This document shows, one piece after another, positions 18,020 through 26,252 of a stretch of 57,284 nucleotides of DNA. The notes beneath the pieces were generated by a model, which was not told where the DNA came from, did not search any database, and worked only from the letters and a program-made list of their open reading frames with translations. How positions within the stretch are numbered: the first letter of the stretch is position 1; each line of letters opens with the position of its first letter. The position numbers and the translations under genes were made by a program. Source of the stretch: Desulfuromonadales bacterium (lineage in GTDB: Bacteria; Desulfobacterota; Desulfuromonadia; Desulfuromonadales; BM103); contig JAQYVY010000002.1 of assembly GCA_030145195.1 (NCBI GenBank), positions 1 through 57,284 of the forward strand, written 5' to 3'.

Positions 18020-18354
18020 TTCTACTTCTCCTTACTTTTTGCTCACTCGACTGAGCCTTGATGGGTTGTGTCTGGAGGAACAGGAGCTAAAAACAAAAAC
18101 AAGCATGAGCTCTCTTGCCTGTGCGGTGTGAATCCGTAAGTGATATCCTTTTAAGCCTGTTAACCAGGACACAAACTACTAAGAGATTTCCAATTAAACC
18201 AATTAAGCCCTCAAATGCAAGCTTTAATTGATGCAACCTCTAGGTTATACAGAGGAAAATAAGAAAACAATAACCGAATCTGATGCACTTATCTTTGCCG
18301 CAACAGGCGACTGGATTCTTGCCACTGACTTGATTTTAGATTACGCTGAGGGCA
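18020..18354. other. divergent intergenic region / probable csp 5' leader
   Basis: No gene on either strand. On the minus strand this would be the promoter and untranslated leader of the cold-shock gene; on the plus strand the promoter of the YkgJ-family gene. No clear promoter consensus was picked out. Confidence 0.4.
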
Positions 18355-19083
18355 ATGACTTTCAAACAAATATCAAGCCAGCATGCTCATTTTGACCGGT
18401 TTGTTGTCGAGTGGACGAACCAACACACCCGACAGGGCCGATCCATCCATTGTCGAAAAGGCTGTTCCGGCTGCTGTCATCTCGCGGTGCATGCCACCTT
18501 TCCCGAAACAATCTCGATTGCCGCCAACCTCTCGGTCTCGTGCAAGAGCAAGCTGAAAAACTACATCAACCGCCTCACCGGGATACTCCCGGAATTACGC
18601 GAGCTGAAAGACTATCTCAAACGTCATCGTCAGGAGCTTGGTCCCTGCCCGTTTCTCGGTGAAACGGGAGAATGTTCCATCTACTCCACCAGACCGCTTT
18701 CTTGTCGAGCCCTACTATCGACACGGCCCGCAGAGTGGTGTACAGTCGATTTTTCCGAACTGACTGAGTGGGACAAACAAGCTTACAAAACCGGTATGGA
18801 TCGCCAAATCGTCGCCTGGCCAACACACTTCGTGGCGGCAACTCAGGATCTCGGTCAGAAGTTGGAACAGGACCTGCTTGACAGCATGCGCCACGATCTG
18901 GGATGGTCGCTATCGGGTAATTTTGCGGTCATGGTCTGGCTGGAGCATTCATTACAGCTCAGCACTATGGCAACGCAGACCGAACAGGTTCACGAGCAGT
19001 TAACAAGCAGCGGACTCGGTCACCGTTTCCTGCTGGATTTTTCCAGCGAGCCAACAACAGCCCCCGCGCCAATTCAGCCATGA
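18355..19083 (+). CDS. YkgJ-family cysteine-cluster protein
   Basis: Protein of 242 residues. The N-terminal half has the family pattern: CRKGCSGCCHLAV near residues 33-45, then GPCPFLGETGECSIYSTRPLSCR near residues 96-118. These cysteines are thought to bind zinc or an iron-sulfur cluster. The C-terminal half is helical with no known motif. Function is not established for the family. It starts a compact plus-strand group with a HIT protein 7 bp downstream. The ribosome site (TGAGGG) is close to the ATG. Confidence 0.8.
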   Translation: MTFKQISSQHAHFDRFVVEWTNQHTRQGRSIHCRKGCSGCCHLAVHATFPETISIAANLSVSCKSKLKNYINRLTGILPELRELKDYLKRHRQELGPCPFLGETGECSIYSTRPLSCRALLSTRPAEWCTVDFSELTEWDKQAYKTGMDRQIVAWPTHFVAATQDLGQKLEQDLLDSMRHDLGWSLSGNFAVMVWLEHSLQLSTMATQTEQVHEQLTSSGLGHRFLLDFSSEPTTAPAPIQP

Positions 19084-19090
19084 GACGACT

Positions 19091-19528
19091 ATGTTTGAAC
19101 TGCATACACGCCTGACAGCAGACACTTTTATTGTAGGCGACTTTCCGCTCTGCCGCCTGTTGCTGATGAACGATGCCAACTATCCATGGTTTATTCTGGT
19201 TCCACGACGCGTTGGTGCCAGAGAAATTTTCGCGTTGAGCCAGCAGGATCAACACCAGCTCCTCGCGGAGTCATCTCAACTATCGGCTCTGCTCGAAAAG
19301 ACTTTTCAGGCTGACAAGCTAAACATAGCAGCCCTTGGCAACATGGTGCCGCAACTACATATTCACCATATTGTCCGTTATAATACCGATTCCTCCTGGC
19401 CCAACCCGGTCTGGGGCCGTTCGCCGACACAGCCATACACCCAAGCTGCCGCGCTGAAGATAATGGCTCGAGTGGCAGAGGAACTGGTTGACTTCACGCC
19501 CCTTTACAGCAGCAACAACTTCGACTAA
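19091..19528 (+). CDS. HIT-family nucleotide hydrolase/transferase
   Basis: Protein of 145 residues. It has the HIT-type beta-sheet core (FILVPRRVGAREIFALS...) and the active-site region MVPQLHIHHIVRY near residues 81-93. The usual motif is His-x-His-x-His; here it reads HIHH, so the third His is shifted by one. HIT proteins hydrolyse or transfer nucleoside monophosphates from substrates such as adenosine phosphoramidates or dinucleoside polyphosphates. The substrate is not known. Only 7 bp separate it from the YkgJ gene. Confidence 0.8.
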   Translation: MFELHTRLTADTFIVGDFPLCRLLLMNDANYPWFILVPRRVGAREIFALSQQDQHQLLAESSQLSALLEKTFQADKLNIAALGNMVPQLHIHHIVRYNTDSSWPNPVWGRSPTQPYTQAAALKIMARVAEELVDFTPLYSSNNFD

Positions 19529-19553
19529 AAAGCAACAGCACTGAGGAGAAAAG

Positions 19554-19757
19554 ATGCCCTACGTCAACATCAAAATCACCCGCGAAGGCGCAACCCCCTC
19601 GCAAAAAGAAGCGTTGATTGATGGCGTCACCCGGCTATTGCAGGAGACCTTGAACAAAAACCCGGCGACAACTGTAGTCGTTATCGATGAAGTTGAAACA
19701 GACAACTGGGGCATTGGCGGAGAATCAATTACCACCCGGCGGAGTAAGGGGCTTTAA
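19554..19757 (+). CDS. 4-oxalocrotonate tautomerase-family protein
   Basis: Protein of 67 residues starting MPYVNIKIT, so Pro2 would be the N-terminal catalytic base after Met removal. Arg residues (near 11, and the TRRSKG tail) and the IDEVETDNWGIGG segment fit the small tautomerase family. Such enzymes form hexamers and interconvert enol and keto forms. GAGGAG stands 6 nt before the ATG. No aromatic degradation genes are nearby, so its physiological substrate is unclear. Confidence 0.9.
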   Translation: MPYVNIKITREGATPSQKEALIDGVTRLLQETLNKNPATTVVVIDEVETDNWGIGGESITTRRSKGL

Positions 19758-19772
19758 GCTCAAATCAGATGC

Positions 19773-20336
19773 ATGAATATTGCTGACCCAAAATTACTGG
19801 AGCATTTGCGTAATATGCCCTCCGGCTACCTGCTTGATATGCTGGCTGATAGCGAAGACCTCGACGAGCAATCGATTTGCTGGGTGCTCCAGGAGCGAGG
19901 ACAAACTCAGGAGGAGATTAACCACAGCGTCAAAAGACGCCGCAACTCCAAGCTACCCCGTTCCCAAACCATCTGGACCATGGCCCGTTGGTTCACCCTG
20001 GCATGCACTCTGATTGTGAGCTACTTCAACTTTACCGGCTTTTACCGATTGCTGCATAGCGAGCATATTTTCAAAGTCCCCCTTTATGTCTTCTCGGTGG
20101 GGTGTGTCATTTGCGGCTTTCTGATCGGTTTTAAATTGACCAGCCACCTCTATCTGGGGAGCAGGACCATGCTCTACTGCGGCTTCCCTGTCGCGATCGG
20201 CTTTGTCGACCTGGAAACCAATGAAGAGAGCATGCCAGTCAAAGCCAAAATGCTGATTTATATGGCCATAAATGCCTTGGTCGGCGTCAGCCTGACACTC
20301 TTCCCGTTGATGTTTATCTACATTTTGATGGATTAA
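19773..20336 (+). CDS. hypothetical membrane protein
   Basis: Protein of 187 residues with no family I recognise. The N-terminal 65 residues are polar and helical (LLEHLRNMPSGYLLDMLADSEDLDE, with acidic patches, then KRRRNSK). Four hydrophobic segments follow at about 70-88, 101-123, 130-148 and 163-186. It lies 15 bp after the tautomerase gene, so it probably shares its transcript. Only an inner-membrane location can be inferred. Confidence 0.7.
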   Translation: MNIADPKLLEHLRNMPSGYLLDMLADSEDLDEQSICWVLQERGQTQEEINHSVKRRRNSKLPRSQTIWTMARWFTLACTLIVSYFNFTGFYRLLHSEHIFKVPLYVFSVGCVICGFLIGFKLTSHLYLGSRTMLYCGFPVAIGFVDLETNEESMPVKAKMLIYMAINALVGVSLTLFPLMFIYILMD

Positions 20337-20484
20337 GCATCACCCTCAAACGGCCGCTAAGCCAAAAGACCGAAACAGTTATTCTCGACTGCAGCACAAC
20401 AGAAAGTTGCCAACTACGTGAGTACATTATCCTCTGACTGACACCCTCACCTCGCACGCGTCTCAAAATCAATCTTTGAAAAAG

Positions 20485-20513
20485 TTGACACCTCCTCCGT
20501 GAGTGGGTAATAA
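20485..20513 (+). promoter_or_regulatory. sigma-70 type promoter of hisI
   Basis: TTGACA (20485-20490), 17-bp spacer, TAATAA (20508-20513), about 38 bp before the hisI start. Confidence 0.75.
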
Positions 20514-20551
20514 AGAGAATTGGCAAATTTATTAAAAAGAGGAGTAATACA

Positions 20552-20932
20552 GTGATTCAAATTGACTTTGAGAAGATGGGCGGCCTGATCCCAGCTATCA
20601 TTCAGGACTATGAGAACGGCGAAGTTCTGATGGTCGCCTTTATGGACCAGAAGACTCTTGACTACACCCTGCGTGACGGCAAGACCTGGTTCTTCAGTCG
20701 CACCCGTAATAAATACTGGATGAAGGGCGAAGAGTCTGGCAACACCCAGGACGTGATGGAGATCTACACCGACTGTGATGCCGACACCGTGGTAATCAAG
20801 GTTAAGCAGAACGGCCCGGCCGCCTGTCATACCGGCAACCGCAGCTGTTTTTATGTCAAATGGGAAGACGGCCAATGGGTAGAGCACTCCAACCCACTGT
20901 TCGATCCAGACGAAGTCTATAAAAAGAAGTAA
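20552..20932 (+). CDS. hisI: phosphoribosyl-AMP cyclohydrolase
   Basis: Protein of 126 residues beginning at GTG 20552, with AGAGGAG just upstream. It carries the family metal-binding residues: DCDAD near residue 75 for Mg2+ and cysteines in [12 protein letters not shown] near residues 90-101 for Zn2+. It opens the purine ring of PR-AMP in the third step of histidine synthesis. The HisE phosphatase domain is absent, so it is the separate-enzyme form. hisG follows 105 bp downstream; the other his genes are not in this window. Confidence 0.95.
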   Translation: MIQIDFEKMGGLIPAIIQDYENGEVLMVAFMDQKTLDYTLRDGKTWFFSRTRNKYWMKGEESGNTQDVMEIYTDCDADTVVIKVKQNGPAACHTGNRSCFYVKWEDGQWVEHSNPLFDPDEVYKKK

Positions 20933-20937
20933 CTTCG

Positions 20938-21023
20938 AGCTGTAAACTCTAAGCTCTAGAAGAGAAAACTTTACCGTATAATTAACTTAAGACTTAAGGC
21001 TTATAGTTTTAGCGCTTACAGCT
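20938..21023. repeat. imperfect inverted repeat between hisI and hisG
   Basis: AGCTGTAA (20938-20945) and TTACAGCT (21016-21023) are perfect reverse complements. The intervening sequence has related AAGCTCT/CTTAAGGCTTA pieces, so the 86-bp stretch looks like a decayed palindromic repeat. It fills nearly the whole gap between the two genes. Confidence 0.5.
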
Positions 21024-21037
21024 GACCAGAGGTCCTT

Positions 21038-21913
21038 ATGAGCAATGAACTTAAACTCGGCATCCCCAAGGGAAGCCTGGAGAACGCCACCGTCGAACTG
21101 TTCGCAAAAGCCGGTTGGAAGATCAAAACCAGTTCACGCAGCTACTTCCCGACCTGCGATGATGAAGGCATCAGCTGTAGCTTGGTTCGTCCTCAGGAGA
21201 TGGCCAAGATTCTGGAGAGAGGCAAACTTGATGTCGGCATTGCCGGACGCGACTGGGTTCGGGAGAACGATTCCGACGTCATTGAAGTCGGCGAGATGGT
21301 CTACTCCAAGGTTTCACGTCGTCCAGCTCGCTGGGTTCTAGTCGTTGCCCAAGACTCCCCGGTGCAAAAGCCCGAGGATCTCAGCGGCGCGACGATCTCT
21401 ACGGAGCTGGTCGGTTTCACCAAGCGCTATTTCGCTAATCGCAATATCCCGGTAGACGTCGAATTCTCCTGGGGTGCAACTGAGGCCAAGATTCTCAAGG
21501 GCCTTTGCGACGCCATCGTCGAAGTCACCGAAACGGGTTCAACGATCAAAGCCAACAACCTACGCATCGTCTGCGAACTCATGGAATCCGTCCCAGTACT
21601 GATCGCCAACAAAGACGCTTGGGCTGACCCATGGAAACGTACCAAGATCGAACAAATCTTCACTCTGTTACAATCAGCCCTGCGGGCCGAAGGCATGGTC
21701 GGCTTGAAAATGAACGCTCCAGGTGACCTGATTGATGCAATCACCAAAGTTCTGCCGAGCTTGAACCAGCCAACAGTGTCGCACCTTTACAAATCAGACT
21801 GGGTCTCTATCGAAAGCATCATGCCCGAAAAAGAGGTCCGGCGCATCGTCCCGGAACTTATCAAGCTGGGTGCGCAAGGGATTGTGGAATACTCCCTGAA
21901 CAAGGTTTTGTGA
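21038..21913 (+). CDS. hisG: ATP phosphoribosyltransferase, long form
   Basis: Protein of 291 residues, the long form with its own C-terminal regulatory domain, so it does not need HisZ. Visible motifs: [10 protein letters not shown] at the start, DVGIAGRDW near residue 68 and the PRPP loop [19 protein letters not shown] near residues 160-178. It joins ATP and PRPP in the committed step of histidine synthesis and is normally inhibited by histidine through the C-terminal domain (about residues 215-291). Confidence 0.96.
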   Translation: MSNELKLGIPKGSLENATVELFAKAGWKIKTSSRSYFPTCDDEGISCSLVRPQEMAKILERGKLDVGIAGRDWVRENDSDVIEVGEMVYSKVSRRPARWVLVVAQDSPVQKPEDLSGATISTELVGFTKRYFANRNIPVDVEFSWGATEAKILKGLCDAIVEVTETGSTIKANNLRIVCELMESVPVLIANKDAWADPWKRTKIEQIFTLLQSALRAEGMVGLKMNAPGDLIDAITKVLPSLNQPTVSHLYKSDWVSIESIMPEKEVRRIVPELIKLGAQGIVEYSLNKVL

Positions 21914-21984
21914 TTTCCGACCGTTTAAGCCGAACAATTTTCACACTGTTCAACGGTCACAACGGCGCAGGTTCAGAATTATAA

Positions 21985-22028
21985 ACCGGGCGGATCAGAC
22001 AATCTATCCGCCCGGTCAACCTTTTTTT
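21985..22028 (+). terminator. intrinsic terminator after hisG
   Basis: Perfect 11-bp GC-rich stem (21985-21995 with 22006-22016), 10-nt loop, followed by seven T at 22022-22028. Confidence 0.85.
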
Positions 22029-22119
22029 CAAAAAATCGCGACAAACATGGTGTTTTGTAAATTTACGAGATAGTTTTGTTTATAGTGAGTATTTTCAACT
22101 GAAAAGATCGGAGTCGACT

Positions 22120-22329
22120 ATGACCATCCAGGTAGAACTCATTGACGGAACCATCTGCCGGGTTGTCCCCAAGGGACTCGACCTTCTCCTCGGTCGTGAA
22201 CTGATCAAGCGTTTTCGCCGCGCCACCGGCTGGGCTGTTATCGGTCGTGATTCCGTACGCATGCCGAAGAAATGGCAGAACTATAATGGGCCGGAACGTC
22301 GTCTGCGGCTTAATGCCCCAGCCCAATAA
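22120..22329 (+). CDS. small conserved-looking hypothetical protein
   Basis: Protein of 69 residues: MTIQVELIDGTICRVV at the start, a basic middle (RELIKRFRRATGW) and the ending YNGPERRLRLNAPAQ. The NGPERR motif recurs in several short deltaproteobacterial proteins, but I do not know a function. It stands alone between the hisG terminator and the kinase-like gene. An AT-rich promoter-like stretch precedes it. The codon use resembles its neighbours, which supports a real gene. Confidence 0.65.
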   Translation: MTIQVELIDGTICRVVPKGLDLLLGRELIKRFRRATGWAVIGRDSVRMPKKWQNYNGPERRLRLNAPAQ

Positions 22330-22490
22330 ATATCATCTGAATTAAAGTCAAGCATCCCCCCTCTTCTGTATTTTCCCATCATTCGCATAATCCCTGCTTG
22401 CAGTATTAATCTATTGTTATTAGACTATACAAACTGATAGTAGCAGTCGATATTGCCAATAACAGTAAATTAAAGAACTCTGAGCCATCA

Positions 22491-23453
22491 ATGAAAACCG
22501 TTTCGGCAAAATCTTCAACGCAGCTATTTATCTGGGGAGTACTCCTCCTTCCTTCTGCCTATATTTCTGACTGCGTCCTCGACTCCGTACTCTTTAACGA
22601 AGGCCCTTTATGGGAACAACTAACTCAGCCGACCTATCATGAGATTGCAATCCGGGTTCTTTTCGGGACTTTTATCCTCTCTGGCATTTACCTGGGAATG
22701 CATTTTTTGGCCAGGGGGGCACGCAAAGAGCATCTGCTACTACAGCAGAACCAAAACCTGCAACTATTCAAAAGGGAGCTTGAAGAGTTCAATGAAAACA
22801 TGTCGCAAAACCTACGTAATTCTTCAACAGAGCTTATGACTACCGTTGAGTTGCTACGGACCCGTTGCGGCAACGAACTGGACGAAAAGACCAATTTTCT
22901 AGTACAAAATGTTTACATTGCTGGCAAGGAGCTGGAGGATCGTACCGACATCATCCTCTCCCTGGCAGAGACGGCCACCGGAGAGATTCATCGTGAGCGG
23001 ACCGAGCTGGACAGGCTGGCCCAAAAGATCAAGAAGGAAATCCTGACAGACCCTGACCAACAGCTAGAAATCAGTATAAAGCCCCACATGACAGCCTGGT
23101 GTGATCCAAAAATGATGTATATGATACTGCACAATCTTTTTATGAACGCCATTTCATTCATCCCGAAAGGACAGCAAGGGCGGATTGAATTCGGCAAACT
23201 CTACCGCAACGGCCAGGCCATATACTTTGTCCGTGATAACGGTATCGGCTTCAACGATGGACAGGCAACCCGCATCTTCGATCCGTTCCGCGATCCTGAA
23301 CAAGACCCTAAATTACCGCGTGACACCATCAAACTGGCAAGCGCCCGCCGAATGGTTATGCGACACGGCGGTCGTATCTGGGCAGAAGGTGTTCCGGGCG
23401 CGGGTGGATCGATCTTCTTCACGGATTACTCCCTCGAAATAGAACAGCACTAG
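22491..23453 (+). CDS. histidine-kinase-like membrane protein lacking the phospho-acceptor histidine
   Basis: Protein of 320 residues with two N-terminal membrane segments (about 10-28 and 52-72), a coiled-coil dimerisation helix, and a C-terminal HATPase domain: N box (HNLFMNAISF), G1 box (VRDNGIGFN), F box (IFDPFR) and a terminal GAGGSIFFTDY. The H box, normally SHxLR, reads SQNLR, with Gln106 (codon CAA) in the phospho-acceptor position. The linker is also short. It therefore cannot autophosphorylate in the usual way; it may bind ATP as a pseudokinase or act on another partner. It is separated by 113 bp from the DUF1847 operon. Confidence 0.8.
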   Translation: MKTVSAKSSTQLFIWGVLLLPSAYISDCVLDSVLFNEGPLWEQLTQPTYHEIAIRVLFGTFILSGIYLGMHFLARGARKEHLLLQQNQNLQLFKRELEEFNENMSQNLRNSSTELMTTVELLRTRCGNELDEKTNFLVQNVYIAGKELEDRTDIILSLAETATGEIHRERTELDRLAQKIKKEILTDPDQQLEISIKPHMTAWCDPKMMYMILHNLFMNAISFIPKGQQGRIEFGKLYRNGQAIYFVRDNGIGFNDGQATRIFDPFRDPEQDPKLPRDTIKLASARRMVMRHGGRIWAEGVPGAGGSIFFTDYSLEIEQH

Positions 23454-23566
23454 CAGCCAGGTCATTGATAGTCCGGCAGGTTGCGAGCAGCCATCGATCA
23501 ACCAGACTCTGGACAGAGTAGACTCGACAGGTTATGCTCCGAGGTTCAATATCTCTGGAGGATGAC

Positions 23567-24340
23567 ATGTCACAATCCAAAACAACCCCACCAAAGCTTT
23601 CCTGCTCCAACTGCAACGCGATCTGGCAAAAAAGCGCTACGACCAATTGCTGGAGCGACCCTGCTGCCAAGCTGGCCAAACCAGCATACTGCCCATCTAA
23701 ACCACATGCAGAAATCATCAAGGACTCGTTCCAGAAATACCGGGGCGACGACTTTGAGGGTCGACTTGCCCGCATGGCCGCCAAGGTCGAAGGCCTTTGT
23801 TATCAGCCAATCCCCGGTTCCGATGCAGTCAACGCTCGCTGGACCCGAGTCGAGGACACGATAGCCCTGGCCCGGCTGATGAACTTCAAGAAAATCGGCA
23901 TTGCAACCTGCATTGGTCTCCTTGATGAATCAGCGAAGCTAACCGATATTTTGATCGCTCAGGGTTTTGAGCCCTACTCGGCCTGCTGCAAGGCTGGGAG
24001 CATCGACAAACTCGAACTCGACCTGAGCGAAGCCGACAAGGTTCGTCCCGGCACCTTCGAGCCAGCATGCAACCCGATTGCCCAGGCCCGTATTCTCAAT
24101 GCCGAAGCGATGGACATGAATATCATTGTCGGTCTTTGTGTCGGTCATGACATGTTGTTCAATAAATACTCCGAAGCCCCCGTGACGACCCTGATCGTCA
24201 AAGATCGTGTGACGGGGCATAATCCCGCAGCGGTTCTTTACGGCCAAAATTTCTATTACAAACGTCTGCAGAAACAGGCGGTGTTAAGCGATGAGCAGGT
24301 CGCGCACTACCAAGCCCCTCCACGGGAGCATAAGGAATGA
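23567..24340 (+). CDS. DUF1847 metal-binding-type protein
   Basis: Protein of 257 residues from ATG 23567, with GGAGG 5 nt upstream; an upstream in-frame start at 23534 lacks one. It begins with a Cys-rich part (CSNCNAIWQ, then CWS and YCPS), followed by a conserved core (GIATCIGLLDES, ACCKAGSIDKLELD, EPACNPIAQARILN, VGLCVGHDMLF) with many cysteines that could bind metal. The function of the family is unknown; it is common in anaerobes. Its stop overlaps the start of the TRAP binding-protein gene (ATGA), so the genes are coupled. Confidence 0.88.
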   Translation: MSQSKTTPPKLSCSNCNAIWQKSATTNCWSDPAAKLAKPAYCPSKPHAEIIKDSFQKYRGDDFEGRLARMAAKVEGLCYQPIPGSDAVNARWTRVEDTIALARLMNFKKIGIATCIGLLDESAKLTDILIAQGFEPYSACCKAGSIDKLELDLSEADKVRPGTFEPACNPIAQARILNAEAMDMNIIVGLCVGHDMLFNKYSEAPVTTLIVKDRVTGHNPAAVLYGQNFYYKRLQKQAVLSDEQVAHYQAPPREHKE

Positions 24341-25464
24341 CGTACAGGGTCAATCCACGGCAACTCTTCACTCTGGTTTCAATCTGCGTCTTGCTGCTGG
24401 TCTCCGGTTGCGACAAACAGCCCGCCACCTCATCGGCCGAGAGCAAAATTGCGGAACCAGCACAACAACCCCGGACCCTGAGCCTGGCCATGAGTTGGCC
24501 AACCAACTACCCGATTTTTAGCGATTCAGTGAAACGCTTGTCTGATTCGGTCAAAATTATGTCCCGAGGCGAACTGATCATCGAGATCGACTCGGCCAAC
24601 AAGCACAAGGCACCACTCGGCGTACTCGACATGGTCAAGGCCGGACAGTACGATATGGGACATACGGCCTCTTACTACTGGAAAGGCAAAGACGTCAGCA
24701 CCATGTTCTTCACCACCATGCCCTTCGGCATGACCGCGCCAGAGCAATACGCCTGGTTCTACCAAGGCGGCGGCATGGAGCTAATGCAGAAAGTCTACGC
24801 CCGGCACGGCGTTTATTCTTATCCGGGTGGGAATACTGGCGTTCAGATGGGCGGGTGGTTCCGCAAAGAGATCAAAACCCCTGACGACCTCAAAGGTCTG
24901 AAGATGCGTGTTCCCGATTTTGCCGGTGAAGTTCTCGCCGAGCTCGGCGTAATCGTCACCAATATCGCCCCCGGAGAACTTTACACCGCCCTTGATCGCG
25001 GCACCATTGACGCCCTCGAACGGGTCGGCCCGTCACTTGATCTGAACATGGGCTTCCACAAAATTGCCCCGTATTATTACACCGGCTGGCATGAACCGGC
25101 GGCCGAACTTCAATTTCTGGTCAACAAAGAGGTGTTCGACAGCCTGCCGCCGCACCTGCAGGAAATCCTGACCACCGCCATGCAATCAGCCGCGATCGAT
25201 ATGTACTCTCGCAGCTACCACGTCAGCGCCGTAAATCTGGCCAAGATTCGCACTGACTTTCCCGACATCAAGATCAAGACTTTTTCACCCGAGATCCTGT
25301 CTGAGTTCAAAGCCGCCAATCAGCGCCTGCTGGATGAGACTGCGGCCAAAGACCCACAGTTCAAGGAGATCAGGGACTCGCAACAAACCTATCTTGAAAT
25401 AGTTCGTCAGTGGACGATGATCTCGGATTTTGCTTACTTGAAATCGGTGGAGAATTCACCATGA
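24337..25464 (+). CDS. orphan TRAP-type solute-binding lipoprotein (DctP family)
   Basis: Protein of 375 residues. Signal peptide with lipobox LVSGC (Cys near residue 25), then a DctP/TRAP periplasmic-binding fold: MSWPTNYPIFSDSVKRL, GQYDMGHTASYYW, the central KGLKMRVPDFAGEVLAELG and the ligand-contact region ALERVGPSLDLNMGFHK. The membrane subunits DctQ and DctM are absent on both sides, so it may feed a transporter elsewhere or act as a sensor part. It overlaps both neighbours by 4 bp. The ligand is not predictable; family members bind organic acids. Confidence 0.88.
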   Translation: MTYRVNPRQLFTLVSICVLLLVSGCDKQPATSSAESKIAEPAQQPRTLSLAMSWPTNYPIFSDSVKRLSDSVKIMSRGELIIEIDSANKHKAPLGVLDMVKAGQYDMGHTASYYWKGKDVSTMFFTTMPFGMTAPEQYAWFYQGGGMELMQKVYARHGVYSYPGGNTGVQMGGWFRKEIKTPDDLKGLKMRVPDFAGEVLAELGVIVTNIAPGELYTALDRGTIDALERVGPSLDLNMGFHKIAPYYYTGWHEPAAELQFLVNKEVFDSLPPHLQEILTTAMQSAAIDMYSRSYHVSAVNLAKIRTDFPDIKIKTFSPEILSEFKAANQRLLDETAAKDPQFKEIRDSQQTYLEIVRQWTMISDFAYLKSVENSP

Positions 25465-26201
25465 AAGTTCTCGGAATAGACATAGGCGGCTCCGCCATTA
25501 AAGCAGCACTGATCGACACTTTGACGGGTGAAATCGTCGGCGACCGGCTCCGCATCGTCACCCCCAGTCCGGCCACACCCGAAACCTTCACCAGGGTAAT
25601 CTCTGGAATCCGTCGCCAACTGAATTGGCAAGGGCCCATTGGCTGTGGCTTTCCGGCCGCTATCCGCCAGGGTCAGGTCATGACCGCCGCCAACATTAAC
25701 GCGAGCTGGATTGGAACCAACGTCGTCACGCTCTTCAATACAGCAACCGGTTGTCCCGTGACCGTCGTCAATGACGCCGACGCTGCGGGTCTGGCTGAAA
25801 TCCTTTTCGGTTCAGGGCAAAACTGTTCGGGAACAACGCTGATGATCACTACCGGGACTGGGCTTGGCAGTGCTTTGTTTCACAATGGCAACCTGGTGCC
25901 CAATACGGAGTTGGGACACTTGCGATTAGCTGACCAAGTTGCAGAGGATTATGCGTCAGCAGCGGTCAAAACCAGGGAAGGGTTATCGTATCAAGAATGG
26001 GCGGGACGCTTTAATCTTTACCTACAGCGTCTGGAAGAATTGTTCTGGCCCGACCTCTTCATCATCGGCGGTGAAATCAGTAAAGAACATCTACAGTTTT
26101 TCCCCTATCTTTCCGTTGCAACCAAGGTTGTTCCGGCAAAATTATTCAATGATGCTGGGATCATCGGTGCGGCTCTTTCTGTTCGACAACATACTTTTTA
26201 G
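25461..26201 (+). CDS. ROK-family sugar kinase, polyphosphate-glucokinase-like
   Basis: Protein of 246 residues from ATG 25461, overlapping the previous stop (ATGA). It has the N-terminal phosphate loop GIDIGGSAIKAALID, the catalytic region VVNDADAAGLAE near residue 105, TTGTGLGSALF near residue 133 and ELGHLRL near residue 150. It lacks the Zn-binding Cys cluster of classical ROK kinases, which together with the short length fits PpgK-type enzymes that phosphorylate glucose from polyphosphate or ATP. Kinase class is sure; phosphate donor and sugar are inferred. Last gene of the three-gene operon. Confidence 0.85.
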   Translation: MKVLGIDIGGSAIKAALIDTLTGEIVGDRLRIVTPSPATPETFTRVISGIRRQLNWQGPIGCGFPAAIRQGQVMTAANINASWIGTNVVTLFNTATGCPVTVVNDADAAGLAEILFGSGQNCSGTTLMITTGTGLGSALFHNGNLVPNTELGHLRLADQVAEDYASAAVKTREGLSYQEWAGRFNLYLQRLEELFWPDLFIIGGEISKEHLQFFPYLSVATKVVPAKLFNDAGIIGAALSVRQHTF

Positions 26202-26252
26202 AACCTCAGCGGCAATCTTTTGTTCTTACCCAAAAAAAGCGTCAAAGAGAAA

